The notes: generated by a model not told the origin, from the letters alone. Positions 45,957 through 55,809 are shown, counted from the first letter of the stretch. The stretch: 64,000 bases of DNA from Methylobacterium sp. AMS5 (GCF_001542815.1 NZ_CP006992.1:3539501-3603500); one strand, 5' to 3'. A program made the numbers and translations.

Positions 45957-47132
45957 TCACGACCGTCCCTGGCTTGGCGCCAGGGACGGCCACAGGGGCC
46001 GCGCCGCCGCCGTGGCGGCAAGTCCGAGGCCCAGAAGGGAGACGGCCGCAGCCAGGGCCGGCAACTCCGAATACCCCGCCCCCAACGTCAGCGCCGTGCC
46101 TCCGAGCCAGGCGCCGAGCGCGTTGCCGAGATTGAACGCTCCCTGGTTCAGGGTCGAGGCGAGGTTCGGGGCGTCGCTGGCCGCCTCCACCACCCAGACC
46201 TGAAGCGGTGAGACCAGGGCGAAGGCGAGCCCGCTCCACAGCACCAGCACCGCCAGTGCCGGCCAGGTGAAGGGCGCGACCAGCGAGAACACGACGAGCA
46301 CGGCGATGAGGCCGGCAAAGCTGCCGAGCACCGTGCGCATCAGGCTGCGGTCGGCGAACCAGCCGCCGGCGAGATTGCCGATCGTGAGGCCGAGACCGGC
46401 CGCGAACAGCGCCCCCGTCACGCCGCCGGGCGTCAGATGCGTCACGGTGAGCAGGAACGGCGCGATATAGGTGAAGACGGTGAAGAAGCTCACCGAGGAC
46501 AGGGTCGAGACCAGCATCGGCCGCAGCACCGGCCAGCGCCCGAGCGCACGGAACTCCCGTGCGAGGCCGCCCCGCGTGCCGGGCATTCCGCCGGGCAGGG
46601 CGAGCGCGATGGCCGCCCCCGCCACGACCCCGATGCCGACCACCGCCCAGAAGGTCGAGCGCCAGCCGAACGCCTGACCGAGCGCGGTTCCGAGGGGCAC
46701 ACCGAGAACGTTGGCGAGCGTCAGCCCGGCGAACATCAGGGAAACGGCCTGCGTGCGCTTCTCCCGCGGCACGAGGTTGCGCGCGACGATGGCGCCGATG
46801 CCGAAAAAGGCGCCGTGGGCGAAGGCGGTGGCGACCCGCGCGGCCATCAGCCATGCGTAGCTCGGCGCCAGGGCACAGGCGAGGTTGCCGAGAATGAACA
46901 CCGCCATCAGGGCGAGCAAGGCCGCTTTGCGCGGCAGGCGCGCGGTCGCCATCGCCACGAGCGGCGCGCCGATCACAACACCGAGCGCGTAGCCGGACAC
47001 GAGGTGGCCCGCCTGCGGAATCGTGACGTCGAAGTCGCGCGCCATCTCCGGCAGGAGGCCCATGATGACGAACTCGGTGGTGCCGATGCCGAAGGAGGCG
47101 ACGGCGAGCGCGAGGATCGGCAGGGATGCCAT
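45957..47132 (-). CDS. MFS exporter, DHA1 (AraJ/Cmr-like) family
   Basis: A 391-residue, 12-helix major facilitator protein. FGIGTTEFVIMGLLPEMARDF in helix 1 and GYALGVVIGAPLVAMATARLPRK with loop 2-3 (R-x-x-R) are diagnostic of the AraJ-like DHA1 group. VAMSLMFAGLTLANVLGVPLGT-like sequence forms motif C (antiporter signature). Such proteins export sugars, drugs or arabinose-like compounds with protons, and the substrate is not predictable. I chose the ATG at 47132 because translation enters helix 1 at once. The frame is open for 35 more codons without family resemblance. Confidence 0.85.
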   Translation of the reverse strand: MASLPILALAVASFGIGTTEFVIMGLLPEMARDFDVTIPQAGHLVSGYALGVVIGAPLVAMATARLPRKAALLALMAVFILGNLACALAPSYAWLMAARVATAFAHGAFFGIGAIVARNLVPREKRTQAVSLMFAGLTLANVLGVPLGTALGQAFGWRSTFWAVVGIGVVAGAAIALALPGGMPGTRGGLAREFRALGRWPVLRPMLVSTLSSVSFFTVFTYIAPFLLTVTHLTPGGVTGALFAAGLGLTIGNLAGGWFADRSLMRTVLGSFAGLIAVLVVFSLVAPFTWPALAVLVLWSGLAFALVSPLQVWVVEAASDAPNLASTLNQGAFNLGNALGAWLGGTALTLGAGYSELPALAAAVSLLGLGLAATAAARPLWPSLAPSQGRS

Positions 47133-47425
47133 GCAGAATGCTCCGGGCAGCGCGTGTGTTGCGCCGCAATACAAGCGCCGCAACATGGTCATCTCGGGCG
47201 GACGCGACAGGCGCATGATCGGGAGGCAGACCTGCACTCAGGTCAGAACGACCGCGCCAGAGGGCTCCAACCCCGGCCCGGACGATGGGCCCCTTCGATG
47301 CCCCCTTGATGCCCCCCTTGGAGCGACCACAGGCCACGGACGAGCGCAAAAAGAATCTCTCTGCCTTGCCGCGCGAAGCGAGAGAACCGTCCTCCGGTCC
47401 AGGAAAACAACGCAAAAACAATCCG

Positions 47426-47455
47426 TTGATTTGCCCCACCCCAAGTCTTTAAATT
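47426..47455 (+). promoter_or_regulatory. Possible promoter of the sulfonate operon
   Basis: TTGATT (47426-47431) and TAAATT (47450-47455) with an 18-bp spacer lie in the AT-richest part of the 446-bp gene-free stretch 47133-47578, upstream of the flavin reductase gene. No other gene or RNA was seen in that stretch. Which regulator acts here is not visible. Confidence 0.4.
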
Positions 47456-47578
47456 TCATGACAACAACGCCCCAACAACGCTCCGCAGCCCTTCGAAGAT
47501 TTGAGGCTTGAGACACTCCTTCAGGAGGTTTCTGGCACCGCTCTTCCATGGCCGCGGCCCTGCCTCGGATCATTCGCG

Positions 47579-48148
47579 ATGCCCGCACGGATCGTTGCCT
47601 TCTCCGGCAACACGCACCGCCCCTCCCGCACCCGCACCCTGGTCGAGGCGGTGGCCGCCGAATTGTCGCGCCAACGCCCGATCGACCTGAAGGTCTACGA
47701 TCTCGTCGATGCCGGCACCGGCATCGCGGTCGCGAGCCGTTCGGCCCTGCCGCTGCCGGCGGCGCGGATCGTGGAGGCGATCGAGACGGCCGACGCGCTG
47801 ATCATCGGCTCGCCGGTCTACAAGGGCAGCTATGCGGGGCTGTTCAAGCACCTGATCGACTTCGTCGCCCCCGAGGCGCTTGCGGCCAAGCCGGTGGTGC
47901 TCACCGCGACCGGCGGCGGGCCGCGCCATGCGCTGGTGGTCGAGCACAGCTTGCGCCCGCTCTTCGGCTTCTTCTCGGCGCAGACCGTGCCGACCGCCGT
48001 CTATGCCGGCGACACCGAAATCGCCGAGGGCCGGGTCGCCGACGAGATCGTGCGGGCCCGTGTGGCGCAGGCCGCCGCCGAACTCGCCCGGCTGCTCGAC
48101 GTCGCGCAGGTCGTCTCGGCACCGCTGGCGACGGCCGCGACGCGCTGA
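47579..48148 (+). CDS. ssuE: NADPH-dependent FMN reductase (SsuE/MsuE-like)
   Basis: A 189-residue flavodoxin-fold reductase. The phosphate loop is SGNTHRPSRTRTLVEAV, IIGSPVYKGSYAGLFKHLIDFV is the SsuE hallmark and ATGGGPRHALVVEHSLRPLFGFF follows. It supplies reduced FMN to the SsuD monooxygenase encoded in the same operon. I chose the ATG at 47579, where the conserved MPARIVAFSGN begins. In-frame sequence upstream is unlike the family. It is followed by the binding-protein gene after 1 bp. Confidence 0.85.
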   Translation: MPARIVAFSGNTHRPSRTRTLVEAVAAELSRQRPIDLKVYDLVDAGTGIAVASRSALPLPAARIVEAIETADALIIGSPVYKGSYAGLFKHLIDFVAPEALAAKPVVLTATGGGPRHALVVEHSLRPLFGFFSAQTVPTAVYAGDTEIAEGRVADEIVRARVAQAAAELARLLDVAQVVSAPLATAATR

Positions 48149-48149
48149 G

Positions 48150-49133
48150 ATGACGATGCTCGACCGTCGCCGCCTCCTTGCGGCCGGCCTCGCCTTGGCC
48201 GGCACCGCGCTTCCGCTCCGCCTTGCCCGCGCAAGCGAGCCGAGCGTGCTGCGCATCGGCTACCAGAAGAACGGCATCCTCGCCGTCGCCCGCGAGCAGG
48301 CCGCGATCGAGGCCGCGCTGAAGCCGCAGCGCGTGAGCGTGCGCTGGGTCGAGTTCTCGTTCGGGCCGCCGCTGCTGGAGGCCCTGAATCTCGGCGCGAT
48401 CGATTTCGGCCAGACCGGCGACGCGCCGCCGATCTTCGCCCAGGCCGCGGGTGGGAACCTCGTCTACGCGGCGGCCCAGCCCAACGGCGGCTCGGGCTCG
48501 GCGATCCTGCTGCCGAAGGGCTCCCCGATCGCCACGCTCGCCGACCTCAAGGGCAAGCGCGTCGCCTTCGCCAAGGGGTCGAGCGCGCATAACCTCACCG
48601 TCGCCGCGCTGGAGAAGGCGGGACTGTCCTATCGCGACATCACCCCCGTCCTGCTGGCGCCGGCCGATGGCGCGGCCGCCTTTGCCGGCGGCACGATCGA
48701 CGCCTGGACGGTGTGGGATCCCTACTTCGCCATCGCCGAGGAAGGGCAGGGCGCGCGCATCCTCGTCCAGGCCCCGGACATCACGCCCACCAACAATTTC
48801 TTCCTCGCCAACAAGGTTTTCGCCGAGGAGCGGCCCGAGGTGCTGAAGGCGGCCATCGCCGCGCTAGGCACCGTCGCGGTGTGGTGCGAGGGCAATCGTC
48901 CCAGCGTCGCGGCGAGCCTGTCGAAGATCACCGGCGTACCGCTGGCTGCCACGCGCCGCGCGGTGGATCGCATCCGCTTCGTCATCGCGCCGATGGATGC
49001 GGCGGTGACCGCCGAGCAGCAGCGCATCGCCGACCGCTTCCACGCCATTGGCGTGATCCCCCGCTCCGTGCGCGTGTCCGACATCGTCTGGACGCTGCCG
49101 GCACCCCCCAACAAGACCCAGAACAACGGATGA
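48150..49133 (+). CDS. ssuA: Aliphatic sulfonate-binding protein
   Basis: A 327-residue periplasmic binding protein of the SsuA/TauA type (NMT1-like). The leader has DRRRLLAAGLALAGTALPLRLARA, with two or three Arg that could suit Tat. LRIGYQKNGILAVAREQ, FSFGPPLLEALNLGAIDFGQTGDAPPIFAQAAG, VAFAKGSSAHNLTVAALEKAG and DAWTVWDPYFAIAEE are the standard blocks. The C-terminal AAVTAEQQRIADRFHAIGVIP is typical of SsuA. It hands alkanesulfonates to SsuC. The stop overlaps the ssuC start (ATGA). Confidence 0.9.
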   Translation: MTMLDRRRLLAAGLALAGTALPLRLARASEPSVLRIGYQKNGILAVAREQAAIEAALKPQRVSVRWVEFSFGPPLLEALNLGAIDFGQTGDAPPIFAQAAGGNLVYAAAQPNGGSGSAILLPKGSPIATLADLKGKRVAFAKGSSAHNLTVAALEKAGLSYRDITPVLLAPADGAAAFAGGTIDAWTVWDPYFAIAEEGQGARILVQAPDITPTNNFFLANKVFAEERPEVLKAAIAALGTVAVWCEGNRPSVAASLSKITGVPLAATRRAVDRIRFVIAPMDAAVTAEQQRIADRFHAIGVIPRSVRVSDIVWTLPAPPNKTQNNG

Positions 49134-49990
49134 GCCGAACCATGGCCGATTCCGCCACGATCCAATCGCTTCCCGGCCGCGCGCACCGCGCCGAGGCCGC
49201 CGCGCCGCTTCAACGCAAGCCCCTGCGCCTGCCCACGGGCCGGCTGCTGCCCTGGCTGCTGCCGACTCTCGTCCTGGCCGGCTGGCAGGCGGCGGCCTCG
49301 TTCGGGCTCGTCTCGACGCGCTTCATGCCCGCGCCGCTCGACGTCGCCGCCGCCGGCTGGCGCCTCGCCCAGACCGGCGAACTCTGGGAGAACCTGTGGG
49401 TCAGCTTCGCCCGCGCGGCCGCCGGCTTCCTCGTCGGCGGCGGCATCGGGCTGAGCTTCGGGCTCGCCAACGGCCTGTCGAACCTCTCGGAAAAACTCAC
49501 CGACACCACGTTGCAGATGGTGCGCAACATTCCGCACCTGTCGCTGATCCCGCTGGTGATCCTGTGGTTCGGCATCGACGAGGGGGCCAAGCTCTTCCTC
49601 GTGGCGCTCGGCGTGTTCTTCCCCGTCTACGCCAACACCCTGCACGGCATCCGCTCGGTCGATCCGCAACTCATCGAGATGGGCCGGGTCTACGGCATGA
49701 ACCGGCGCGAGCTGTTCTGGCGCGTGGTGCTGCCCGGCGCGCTGCCCTCGATCTTCGTCGGCGTGCGCTACGCGCTCGGCATCATGTGGCTGACGCTGAT
49801 CGTCGCCGAGACGATCTCGGCCAATTCCGGCCTCGGCTACATGGCGATGCAGGCCCGCGAGTTCATGCTGGTCGATGTCGTGGTGCTGGCGATCCTGATC
49901 TACGCCGGGCTGGGCAAGATCGCCGACAGCCTGACCCGGGCGCTCGAGCGCACCTGCCTCGCCTGGAACCCGGCCTACCGCAACGCCTGA
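49130..49990 (+). CDS. ssuC: Aliphatic sulfonate ABC transporter, permease
   Basis: A 286-residue, six-helix permease of the NitT/TauT family. The EAA-type loop reads [79 protein letters not shown] and [18 protein letters not shown] blocks match SsuC. The ATG at 49130 overlaps the ssuA stop, so translation is coupled. A second ATG four codons later is possible. It works with the SsuB ATPase. Confidence 0.92.
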   Translation: MSRTMADSATIQSLPGRAHRAEAAAPLQRKPLRLPTGRLLPWLLPTLVLAGWQAAASFGLVSTRFMPAPLDVAAAGWRLAQTGELWENLWVSFARAAAGFLVGGGIGLSFGLANGLSNLSEKLTDTTLQMVRNIPHLSLIPLVILWFGIDEGAKLFLVALGVFFPVYANTLHGIRSVDPQLIEMGRVYGMNRRELFWRVVLPGALPSIFVGVRYALGIMWLTLIVAETISANSGLGYMAMQAREFMLVDVVVLAILIYAGLGKIADSLTRALERTCLAWNPAYRNA

Positions 49991-50030
49991 TCTTATCTGT
50001 CCGCGCGTCATTCTTCCGCGAGTGAGTTCC

Positions 50031-50822
50031 ATGTCCGCTGCCACCGCCCTGCGCGTCGAGGACGCCCCCGCGCGCCCTCGCGACGCCGGCCTTGCCATCA
50101 CCCTGCGCGGCCTCTCGAAAAGCTTCGACGGGGGCGCCCCGGTCATCCGCGGGCTCGACCTGCACGTGCCCGCCGGGCAGTTCGTGGCCGTGGTCGGCCG
50201 CTCCGGCTGCGGCAAGAGCACCCTGCTGCGCCTGATCCTCGGTCTCGAGGAGCCGACCGCCGGCCGCGTCACCGTCAACGGTGGTGACGGAAACAGCGCG
50301 ACCCAATCCAGGAAAATCATGTTCCAGGAGCCGCGGCTGCTGCCCTGGGCGCGGGTCGCCGACAACGTCGCGGTCGGGCTCGGACGCGAGATCGGCCGTG
50401 CCGAGCGGCGCAAGCGGGCGCTCGCCGTCCTCGACGAGGTCGGGCTGGCGGAGAAGGCCGGCAACTGGCCCGCGACGCTGTCGGGCGGCCAGCGCCAGCG
50501 GGTGGCGCTCGCCCGCGCCCTGGTGAGCCGCCCGGCGCTGCTCGCCCTGGACGAGCCGCTCGGGGCGCTCGACGCCCTCACCCGCATCGAGATGCAGGCG
50601 ATGATCGAGCGGATCTGGGAGTCCCAGGGCTTCACCGCGATCCTCGTCACCCACGATGTCGGCGAGGCGGTGGGACTCGCCGACCGCATCCTCGTGGTGG
50701 AGGAGGGGGCCATCGCGCTGGATGTCGCCGTGGACGTGCCGCGCCCGCGCCGCCGCGGCGACCCGGCGCTGGCCGAACTCGAAGGCCGCATCCTCGACCG
50801 GCTTCTCGGCCACCGCGCCTGA
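50031..50822 (+). CDS. ssuB: Aliphatic sulfonate ABC transporter, ATPase
   Basis: A 263-residue ABC ATPase. Walker A is GRSGCGKST, the signature is [16 protein letters not shown], Walker B is [12 protein letters not shown] and the His switch is [10 protein letters not shown]. The Q-loop segment [17 protein letters not shown] is typical for the nitrate/sulfonate/taurine group. I use the ATG at 50031. A GTG three codons earlier at 50022 is an alternative. It lies 40 bp after ssuC and 28 bp before ssuD. Confidence 0.92.
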   Translation: MSAATALRVEDAPARPRDAGLAITLRGLSKSFDGGAPVIRGLDLHVPAGQFVAVVGRSGCGKSTLLRLILGLEEPTAGRVTVNGGDGNSATQSRKIMFQEPRLLPWARVADNVAVGLGREIGRAERRKRALAVLDEVGLAEKAGNWPATLSGGQRQRVALARALVSRPALLALDEPLGALDALTRIEMQAMIERIWESQGFTAILVTHDVGEAVGLADRILVVEEGAIALDVAVDVPRPRRRGDPALAELEGRILDRLLGHRA

Positions 50823-50850
50823 CTTTTTTGCGATTTCCGGAGCGTATTCC

Positions 50851-52026
50851 ATGAGCGTACAGACCGACGGCAAGACCGACGTCCTCTGGTTCCTGCCCAC
50901 CCACGGCGACGGCCGCTATCTCGGCGCCGCGGAAGGCGCGCGCGACGTCTCGCTGCCCTATCTCCGTCAGATCGCCCAGGCGGCGGACGACCTCGGCTAT
51001 TACGGCGTGCTGCTGCCGACCGGCCGCTCCTGCGAGGATTCCTGGGTCGTCGCCTCGGCGCTCGCCCCGCTGACACAGCGCCTGCGCTTCCTCGTCGCCG
51101 TGCGCCCCGGCCTGCAGGAGCCGTCGATGGCCGCGCGCATGGCCGCGACGCTGGACCGGATCTCCGACGGGCGCCTCCTCATCAACGTCGTCACCGGGGG
51201 TGATCCGGTGGAGTTGAAGGGCGATGGCGTCTTCCTCGATCACGACGAGCGCTACGTCGTCACCGACGAGTTCCTGCACATCTGGCGCGGGCTGATGGCC
51301 GGCGAGACCGTGAACTTCGAGGGCAAGCACCTGCGCTCCGAGAACGGCCGAGTGATCTTCCGTCCCGTCCAGGCGCCCTATCCGCCGCTCTATTTCGGCG
51401 GCTCCTCGCCCGCCGGCATCGAGGTCGCGGCCGAGCATTGCGAGGTCTACCTCACCTGGGGCGAGCCCCCGGCCGGCGTCGCGGAAAAGATCGCCAAGGC
51501 CCGCGAGGCCGCCGAAAAAAAAGGCAAAACCTTCTCTTACGGCATCCGCCTGCACGTCATCGTGCGCGAGACGGAAAGCGAGGCCTGGGAGGCGGCCGAC
51601 CGGCTGATCTCGCGGCTCGACGACGCCACCATCGCCCAGGCACAGGCGACCCTGAAGCGCCAGGATTCCGTCGGCCAGAGCCGGATGATGGCGCTGCACG
51701 GCGGCGACCGGAACAAGCTCGTGGTCTCACCCAACCTCTGGGCCGGCGTCGGCCTCGTGCGCGGCGGGGCGGGAACGGCTCTGGTCGGCTCGGCCGATCA
51801 GGTCGCCGACCGGATGAAGGAGTACATCGATCTCGGCATCGACCGCTTCATTCTCTCCGGCTACCCGCATCTGGAGGAGGCCTACCGCTTCGCCGAACTC
51901 GTCTTCCCGAAGCTCCCCCTGCGCGCCACCACCGGCACGGCGCCGAGCACGGCGCGCAACAACGGCCCGTTCGGCGAGGTCATCGCCAACGACATCGTGC
52001 CGACCCGCCGCGTCAGCGCCCACTGA
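50851..52026 (+). CDS. ssuD: FMNH2-dependent alkanesulfonate monooxygenase
   Basis: A 391-residue bacterial-luciferase-fold oxygenase. With reduced FMN from the reductase it cleaves C-S bonds of alkanesulfonates, giving aldehyde and sulfite for sulfur nutrition. The conserved active-site Cys lies in [12 protein letters not shown] (C61 here, equivalent to Cys54 in E. coli). [40 protein letters not shown] and [27 protein letters not shown] are the family signatures, and [19 protein letters not shown] marks the end. Length and order are normal for SsuD. Confidence 0.95.
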   Translation: MSVQTDGKTDVLWFLPTHGDGRYLGAAEGARDVSLPYLRQIAQAADDLGYYGVLLPTGRSCEDSWVVASALAPLTQRLRFLVAVRPGLQEPSMAARMAATLDRISDGRLLINVVTGGDPVELKGDGVFLDHDERYVVTDEFLHIWRGLMAGETVNFEGKHLRSENGRVIFRPVQAPYPPLYFGGSSPAGIEVAAEHCEVYLTWGEPPAGVAEKIAKAREAAEKKGKTFSYGIRLHVIVRETESEAWEAADRLISRLDDATIAQAQATLKRQDSVGQSRMMALHGGDRNKLVVSPNLWAGVGLVRGGAGTALVGSADQVADRMKEYIDLGIDRFILSGYPHLEEAYRFAELVFPKLPLRATTGTAPSTARNNGPFGEVIANDIVPTRRVSAH

Positions 52027-52042
52027 GCAGAAAGGTTCGCCG

Positions 52043-53011
52043 ATGCCCGCCCGCGCCGTCACCGCGCCTTCGCTGCTGCCGCGCCTCTGGCTGGCGCTCG
52101 CCGCGCTGATCTTCGTCAGCCTCACGCTCGCCGCCCATGCCGACGAGCGGGTGGTGCGGGTCGGCTACCAGAAATACGGCACGCTGGTGCTGCTGAAGGG
52201 CCGCGGCAGCCTGGAGCCTAAACTCAAAGCGCTCGGCTACCGGGTGCAATGGTCGGAATTCCCTTCCGGCCCGCCCTTGATGGAAGCGCTGAACGCGGGC
52301 GCCGTCGATTTCGGCTCGGCGGGCGAGACCCCGCCGATTTTCGCCCAGGCCGCGAGCGACGTCCTGGCTTACGTCGCCCACGAGCCCGCCGCGCCGAAGG
52401 GCGAGGCGATCCTGGTTCCGAAATCCAGTGCCGTGCAATCGGTGGCCGATCTGCGCGGAAAAAAGGTCGCGCTCAACAAGGGCTCGAACGTCCACTACCT
52501 GCTGGTGCGGGCCCTCGAGGCGGCGGGTCTGACACTTGCCGACATCACCCCGGTCTACCTCGCACCCGCCGATGCGCGGGCGGCGTTCGAGCGCGGTTCG
52601 GTCGATGCCTGGGTGATCTGGGACCCTTACTTCGCGGCAGCCGAAGCCGGCGGCAACGCCCGGGTGCTCGCCGACGGCACCGGCCTCGTGCCGAACCACC
52701 AGTTCTATCTCTCCTCCAAGAGCTTCGCCGCCGAGAACGGCCCCGCGCTCGACGCCATCGTCGCGGCGATTGCCGAGGTCGATGCCTGGGCGGGGGACAA
52801 CACCGACGCGGTGGCCAAGGAATTGAGCCCCTCCGTCGGCATCCCGGCGCCGATCCTGAGCATCGCCCTCAAGCGCCAGACCTATGGCATCCGCCCCCTC
52901 GACGAGGCGGTGACGAAGGAGCAGCAGCGCATCGCCGACACCTTCCACGGGCTCAAGCTCGTGCCGAAGACGGTCGATATCGCCGGCGCCGTGCGCAAGC
53001 CGGGAAGCTGA
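52043..53011 (+). CDS. Second sulfonate-type binding protein
   Basis: A 322-residue SsuA-like periplasmic protein with a signal peptide (LWLALAALIFVSLTLAAHA). The core blocks are VVRVGYQKYGTLVLLKGRG, WSEFPSGPPLMEALNAGAVDFGSAGETPPIFAQAA, VALNKGSNVHYLLVRALEAAG and DAWVIWDPYFAAAEAGG. It resembles E. coli SsuA slightly more than the first binding protein does (RIGYQK-GTL-LLK pattern). It lies 16 bp after ssuD, so it is in the same operon and presumably shares SsuC/SsuB with a different sulfonate range. Confidence 0.88.
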   Translation: MPARAVTAPSLLPRLWLALAALIFVSLTLAAHADERVVRVGYQKYGTLVLLKGRGSLEPKLKALGYRVQWSEFPSGPPLMEALNAGAVDFGSAGETPPIFAQAASDVLAYVAHEPAAPKGEAILVPKSSAVQSVADLRGKKVALNKGSNVHYLLVRALEAAGLTLADITPVYLAPADARAAFERGSVDAWVIWDPYFAAAEAGGNARVLADGTGLVPNHQFYLSSKSFAAENGPALDAIVAAIAEVDAWAGDNTDAVAKELSPSVGIPAPILSIALKRQTYGIRPLDEAVTKEQQRIADTFHGLKLVPKTVDIAGAVRKPGS

Positions 53012-53063
53012 TGTTTTCCCGCAATCGCCTCATCCCTGCCCCCTCCCGATAAGGGAGAGGGGA

Positions 53064-54056
53064 ATGCCGCCGAGAAAACCCGAAAAGCCCCCCATGAACC
53101 GCCGGTCCGCCTCCCGTCTCGTCCTCGCCGGTCTCACCTTCGGCCTCGCCCTCGGTCTCACCCCGGCCGCGGCGGAGGAATCCACCCTGCGCATCGGCTA
53201 TCAGCGCTCCTCGGCGCTGATCTCGCTGCTGCGCGAGGACGCGACCCTGGAAACGGCCCTGAAGCCGCTCGGCGTCAGCGTGTCCTGGCACGAATTCACC
53301 AGCGGCCTGCCGATCATGGAGGCGCTGAATGTCGGCCGCATCGACGTCTCGGCGGACGTCGCCGACACCGTGCCGGTCTTTGCACAGGCGGCGAATGCCC
53401 GGATCACCTACATCGCGCAGGAAGCGGCCTCGCCCGAGGCGCAGGCAATCCTGGTGGCGGGCGATTCCCCGCTCAAGACGGTGGCCGACCTCAAGGGCCG
53501 CAAGGTCGCGGTCACCAAGGGCGCCGGCAGCCACTATCTGCTGCTGGCCGCGCTGAAGGCGGAGGGGCTGCCCTTCAAGAGCATCAATCCGGCCTATCTC
53601 ACCCCGGCGGACGGGCGTAGCGCGCTGGCGGGCGGCAGCGTCGATGCCTGGGTGGCCTGGGACCCGTTCCTCTCCGCCGCGCAGATCCAGGCGGGTGCGC
53701 GCATCCTGCGGGACGGCACCGGGCTCTCGGCCTACAAGCGCTACTACCTCGCCTCCGACGCCTACGCCGAAAAGCGCGCCGACGTGCTGACCCTGCTCGT
53801 CGCCAAGCTGCGCGAGGCCGGGGCCTGGGTGAAGGCCGACCCGGATGCGGCCGCCGCGCGGCTGGGCGCCCTGTGGAAGATCGAGCCCGAGATCGTCAAA
53901 CAGGCCAATGCCCGCCGCTCCTACCGGGTCGAGCCGGTGAACCGCGCGGGGCTGTCCGAGCAGCAGACCATCGCCGACGCCTTCCGCGCCGAGGGGCTGC
54001 TGCCCCGCGCCGTGGATGCATCCGCGCTGCCGGTCTGGGAATCGCCGTCACGCTGA
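53064..54056 (+). CDS. Third sulfonate-type binding protein
   Basis: A 330-residue SsuA-like periplasmic protein. The leader (SRLVLAGLTFGLALGLTPAAAEE) is followed by LRIGYQRSSALISLLRED, WHEFTSGLPIMEALNVGRIDVSADVADTVPVFAQAA, VAVTKGAGSHYLLLAALKAEG and DAWVAWDPFLSAAQI. The ligand region has diverged from the first two copies (SADVADTVP where they have G-x-T/A-G-D/E-x-PP). The start at 53064 has an excellent AAGGGAGAGGGG ribosome site that is part of a small hairpin. ATG 53094 is an alternative closer to the signal peptide. It lies in the same operon, 52 bp after the second copy. Confidence 0.85.
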   Translation: MPPRKPEKPPMNRRSASRLVLAGLTFGLALGLTPAAAEESTLRIGYQRSSALISLLREDATLETALKPLGVSVSWHEFTSGLPIMEALNVGRIDVSADVADTVPVFAQAANARITYIAQEAASPEAQAILVAGDSPLKTVADLKGRKVAVTKGAGSHYLLLAALKAEGLPFKSINPAYLTPADGRSALAGGSVDAWVAWDPFLSAAQIQAGARILRDGTGLSAYKRYYLASDAYAEKRADVLTLLVAKLREAGAWVKADPDAAAARLGALWKIEPEIVKQANARRSYRVEPVNRAGLSEQQTIADAFRAEGLLPRAVDASALPVWESPSR

Positions 54057-54090
54057 CCCGAGGGAGTTTCACGCTAAGGGATCGAAGACG

Positions 54091-55473
54091 ATGACCCGTC
54101 AGGCGAGCCTGCCCCCCATCGCGGTGATCGGCGCGGGGTTCAGCGGCACCATGGCCGCACTCCAGCTTCTCGAGACCCTGCCGCCGGAGCAGCCGGTGCT
54201 GCTGTGCGAGCGCGGGGGCAGCTTCGCGCGCGGGCTCGCCTACGGCACCGGCAACCCGGCCCACCTCCTCAACGTGCGCGCCGCCAATATGAGCGCCTTT
54301 CCCGACCGGCCGGGCCATTTCGAGGAGTGGCTCTCCGGCGCCGATCTCGGCGAAGGCGTCGTGACGACGTCGGCCGGCACCTTCGTGGCGCGGGGCCATT
54401 ACGGCAGCTATCTCACCGACCTGCTGACCGCGGCCGTCACCGGGCCGGGGGTGCCGCGCCTGCGCCTCGTCAACGACGCGGTGGTCGATCTGGAGCCGCG
54501 GGCCGGCGGCTTCCTGCTGCGCACCGAGGGCGGGCAGACCCACCGGGTCGCCGGCGCCGTGCTCGCCATGGGCAATCTGGCCTCGGCGGCGCCCAAGAGC
54601 CGCCACAGCCTCGACCCCTGGGCCCCGGACAGCTTCGGCCGCCTGCACCCGCACGCGCCGGTCCTCATCGTCGGAACCGGCCTCACCATGCTCGACGCGG
54701 TGGCGAGCCTGCGGGCGCAGGGCTTTACCGGCGCGATCCTCGCCCTGTCGCGCCGCGGCCTGCTGCCGAACGCCCACGCCCCCACCGGCCTCTGGCCCAT
54801 GCCGGACCTGAGGCCGGCCGACTTCGCCTCCCTGAGGCGGCTCCTCGCCCGCATCCGCTCGGACGTCGCGCGAGCCGCGGAGCTCGGCGTCGGCTGGCAC
54901 GGCGTCATCGACGCCCTGCGTCCGCTCACCGATACGATCTGGCGCAGCCTGCCGCCGCAGGAGCAGGTCCGATTCCAGCGCCACCTGCGCCCGTTCTGGG
55001 ATGTGCACCGCCACCGCACCGCCCCACCCGCCGCGCAGACCATCGCCGACGAGATCGCCCGCGGCGCCCTCACGGTGCGGGCCGGGCGCCTGATCGAGAT
55101 CGAGGACGAGGCCGCGCAGGCGGTGGTGACGCTGCGCCTGCGCGGGGCCGAGCGCCCGGAGCGCCTCGCCGTCCAGGCGATGATCGATGCCACCGGCTTC
55201 GGCCATCTCCCGCAGAGCCGCGACCCGCTGCTGCGGCGGCTGCTCGATCGGGGCCTCGTGCGTCCCGGCCCGTTCGGGCTCGGTCTCGATGCGGGCGTGG
55301 ATTACCGGGCGGTCCGCGACGCGGCCGGGGAGGGCGGGGGACCGCTCTGGATCCTCGGGCCGCTCCTGCGCGGCGTCCTGTGGGAATGCACCGCGGTGCC
55401 CGACATCCGCAACGAGGCGGCGGAACTGGCCGGCCTCGTCGCCGCCGCCCTCGACCGCGCCGCCGCGGCGTAG
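54091..55473 (+). CDS. FAD/NAD(P)-binding oxidoreductase (COG4529-type)
   Basis: A 460-residue flavoprotein. The N-terminal dinucleotide fold IAVIGAGFSGTMAALQLLETLP is followed by the group-specific RGLAYGTGNPAHLLNVRAANMSAFPD. A second nucleotide motif (VLIVGTGLTMLDAVASL) lies near residue 190, and VQAMIDATGFGHLPQSRDPLL closes the FAD domain. The family is cytoplasmic, and its members are described only as hydroxyacylglutathione-, HcaR- or ornithine-oxygenase-like, without a proven reaction here. Placed 34 bp after the third binding protein, it may help degrade a particular sulfonate or its aldehyde. A terminator follows. Confidence 0.75.
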   Translation: MTRQASLPPIAVIGAGFSGTMAALQLLETLPPEQPVLLCERGGSFARGLAYGTGNPAHLLNVRAANMSAFPDRPGHFEEWLSGADLGEGVVTTSAGTFVARGHYGSYLTDLLTAAVTGPGVPRLRLVNDAVVDLEPRAGGFLLRTEGGQTHRVAGAVLAMGNLASAAPKSRHSLDPWAPDSFGRLHPHAPVLIVGTGLTMLDAVASLRAQGFTGAILALSRRGLLPNAHAPTGLWPMPDLRPADFASLRRLLARIRSDVARAAELGVGWHGVIDALRPLTDTIWRSLPPQEQVRFQRHLRPFWDVHRHRTAPPAAQTIADEIARGALTVRAGRLIEIEDEAAQAVVTLRLRGAERPERLAVQAMIDATGFGHLPQSRDPLLRRLLDRGLVRPGPFGLGLDAGVDYRAVRDAAGEGGGPLWILGPLLRGVLWECTAVPDIRNEAAELAGLVAAALDRAAAA

Positions 55474-55511
55474 CGCAGCCTCGTTCAAGTCGTCCAACGA
55501 ATCGTCCCGAA

Positions 55512-55539
55512 GCGGCGGAGAGCCTTGCCTCTCCGCCGC
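55512..55539 (+). terminator. Terminator of the sulfonate operon
   Basis: GCGGCGGAGAG, loop CCTTGC, CTCTCCGCCGC: an 11-bp perfect stem 38 bp after the oxidoreductase stop. A second small hairpin (CCTCACG-CATT-CGTGAGG, 55539-55556) abuts it. The remaining DNA to 55809 contains no gene and is probably the promoter and leader of the next small gene. Confidence 0.7.
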
Positions 55540-55809
55540 CTCACGCATTCGTGAGGGACGGCGCGTTGCCTGTCCGATCGCCCGGCATCCCCCGCTCTCG
55601 CCGCAAACCGTTGATCAACCTGAGGTTTCATGGCGGCGGACGCCACCTTTCGCACGCCGGCTCACAATCCGGAATCGTTCTAAAGAGCTTGCTACGAGTT
55701 TGGACCTGTTCTAATCAAGGGTGGTGACGGCGGGACGTGCGGGGGCCCGAACGCCCCCCACGACGGACCCGCCAACGAGCAACGATCGAACGAAAACCGG
55801 AGAGAGATC

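Noticed and set aside
48722..51076. Minus-strand open frame of about 780 codons across ssuA-ssuD
   Set aside because: Covers several genes with clear families on the plus strand. The translation is a Ser/Arg-rich artefact.
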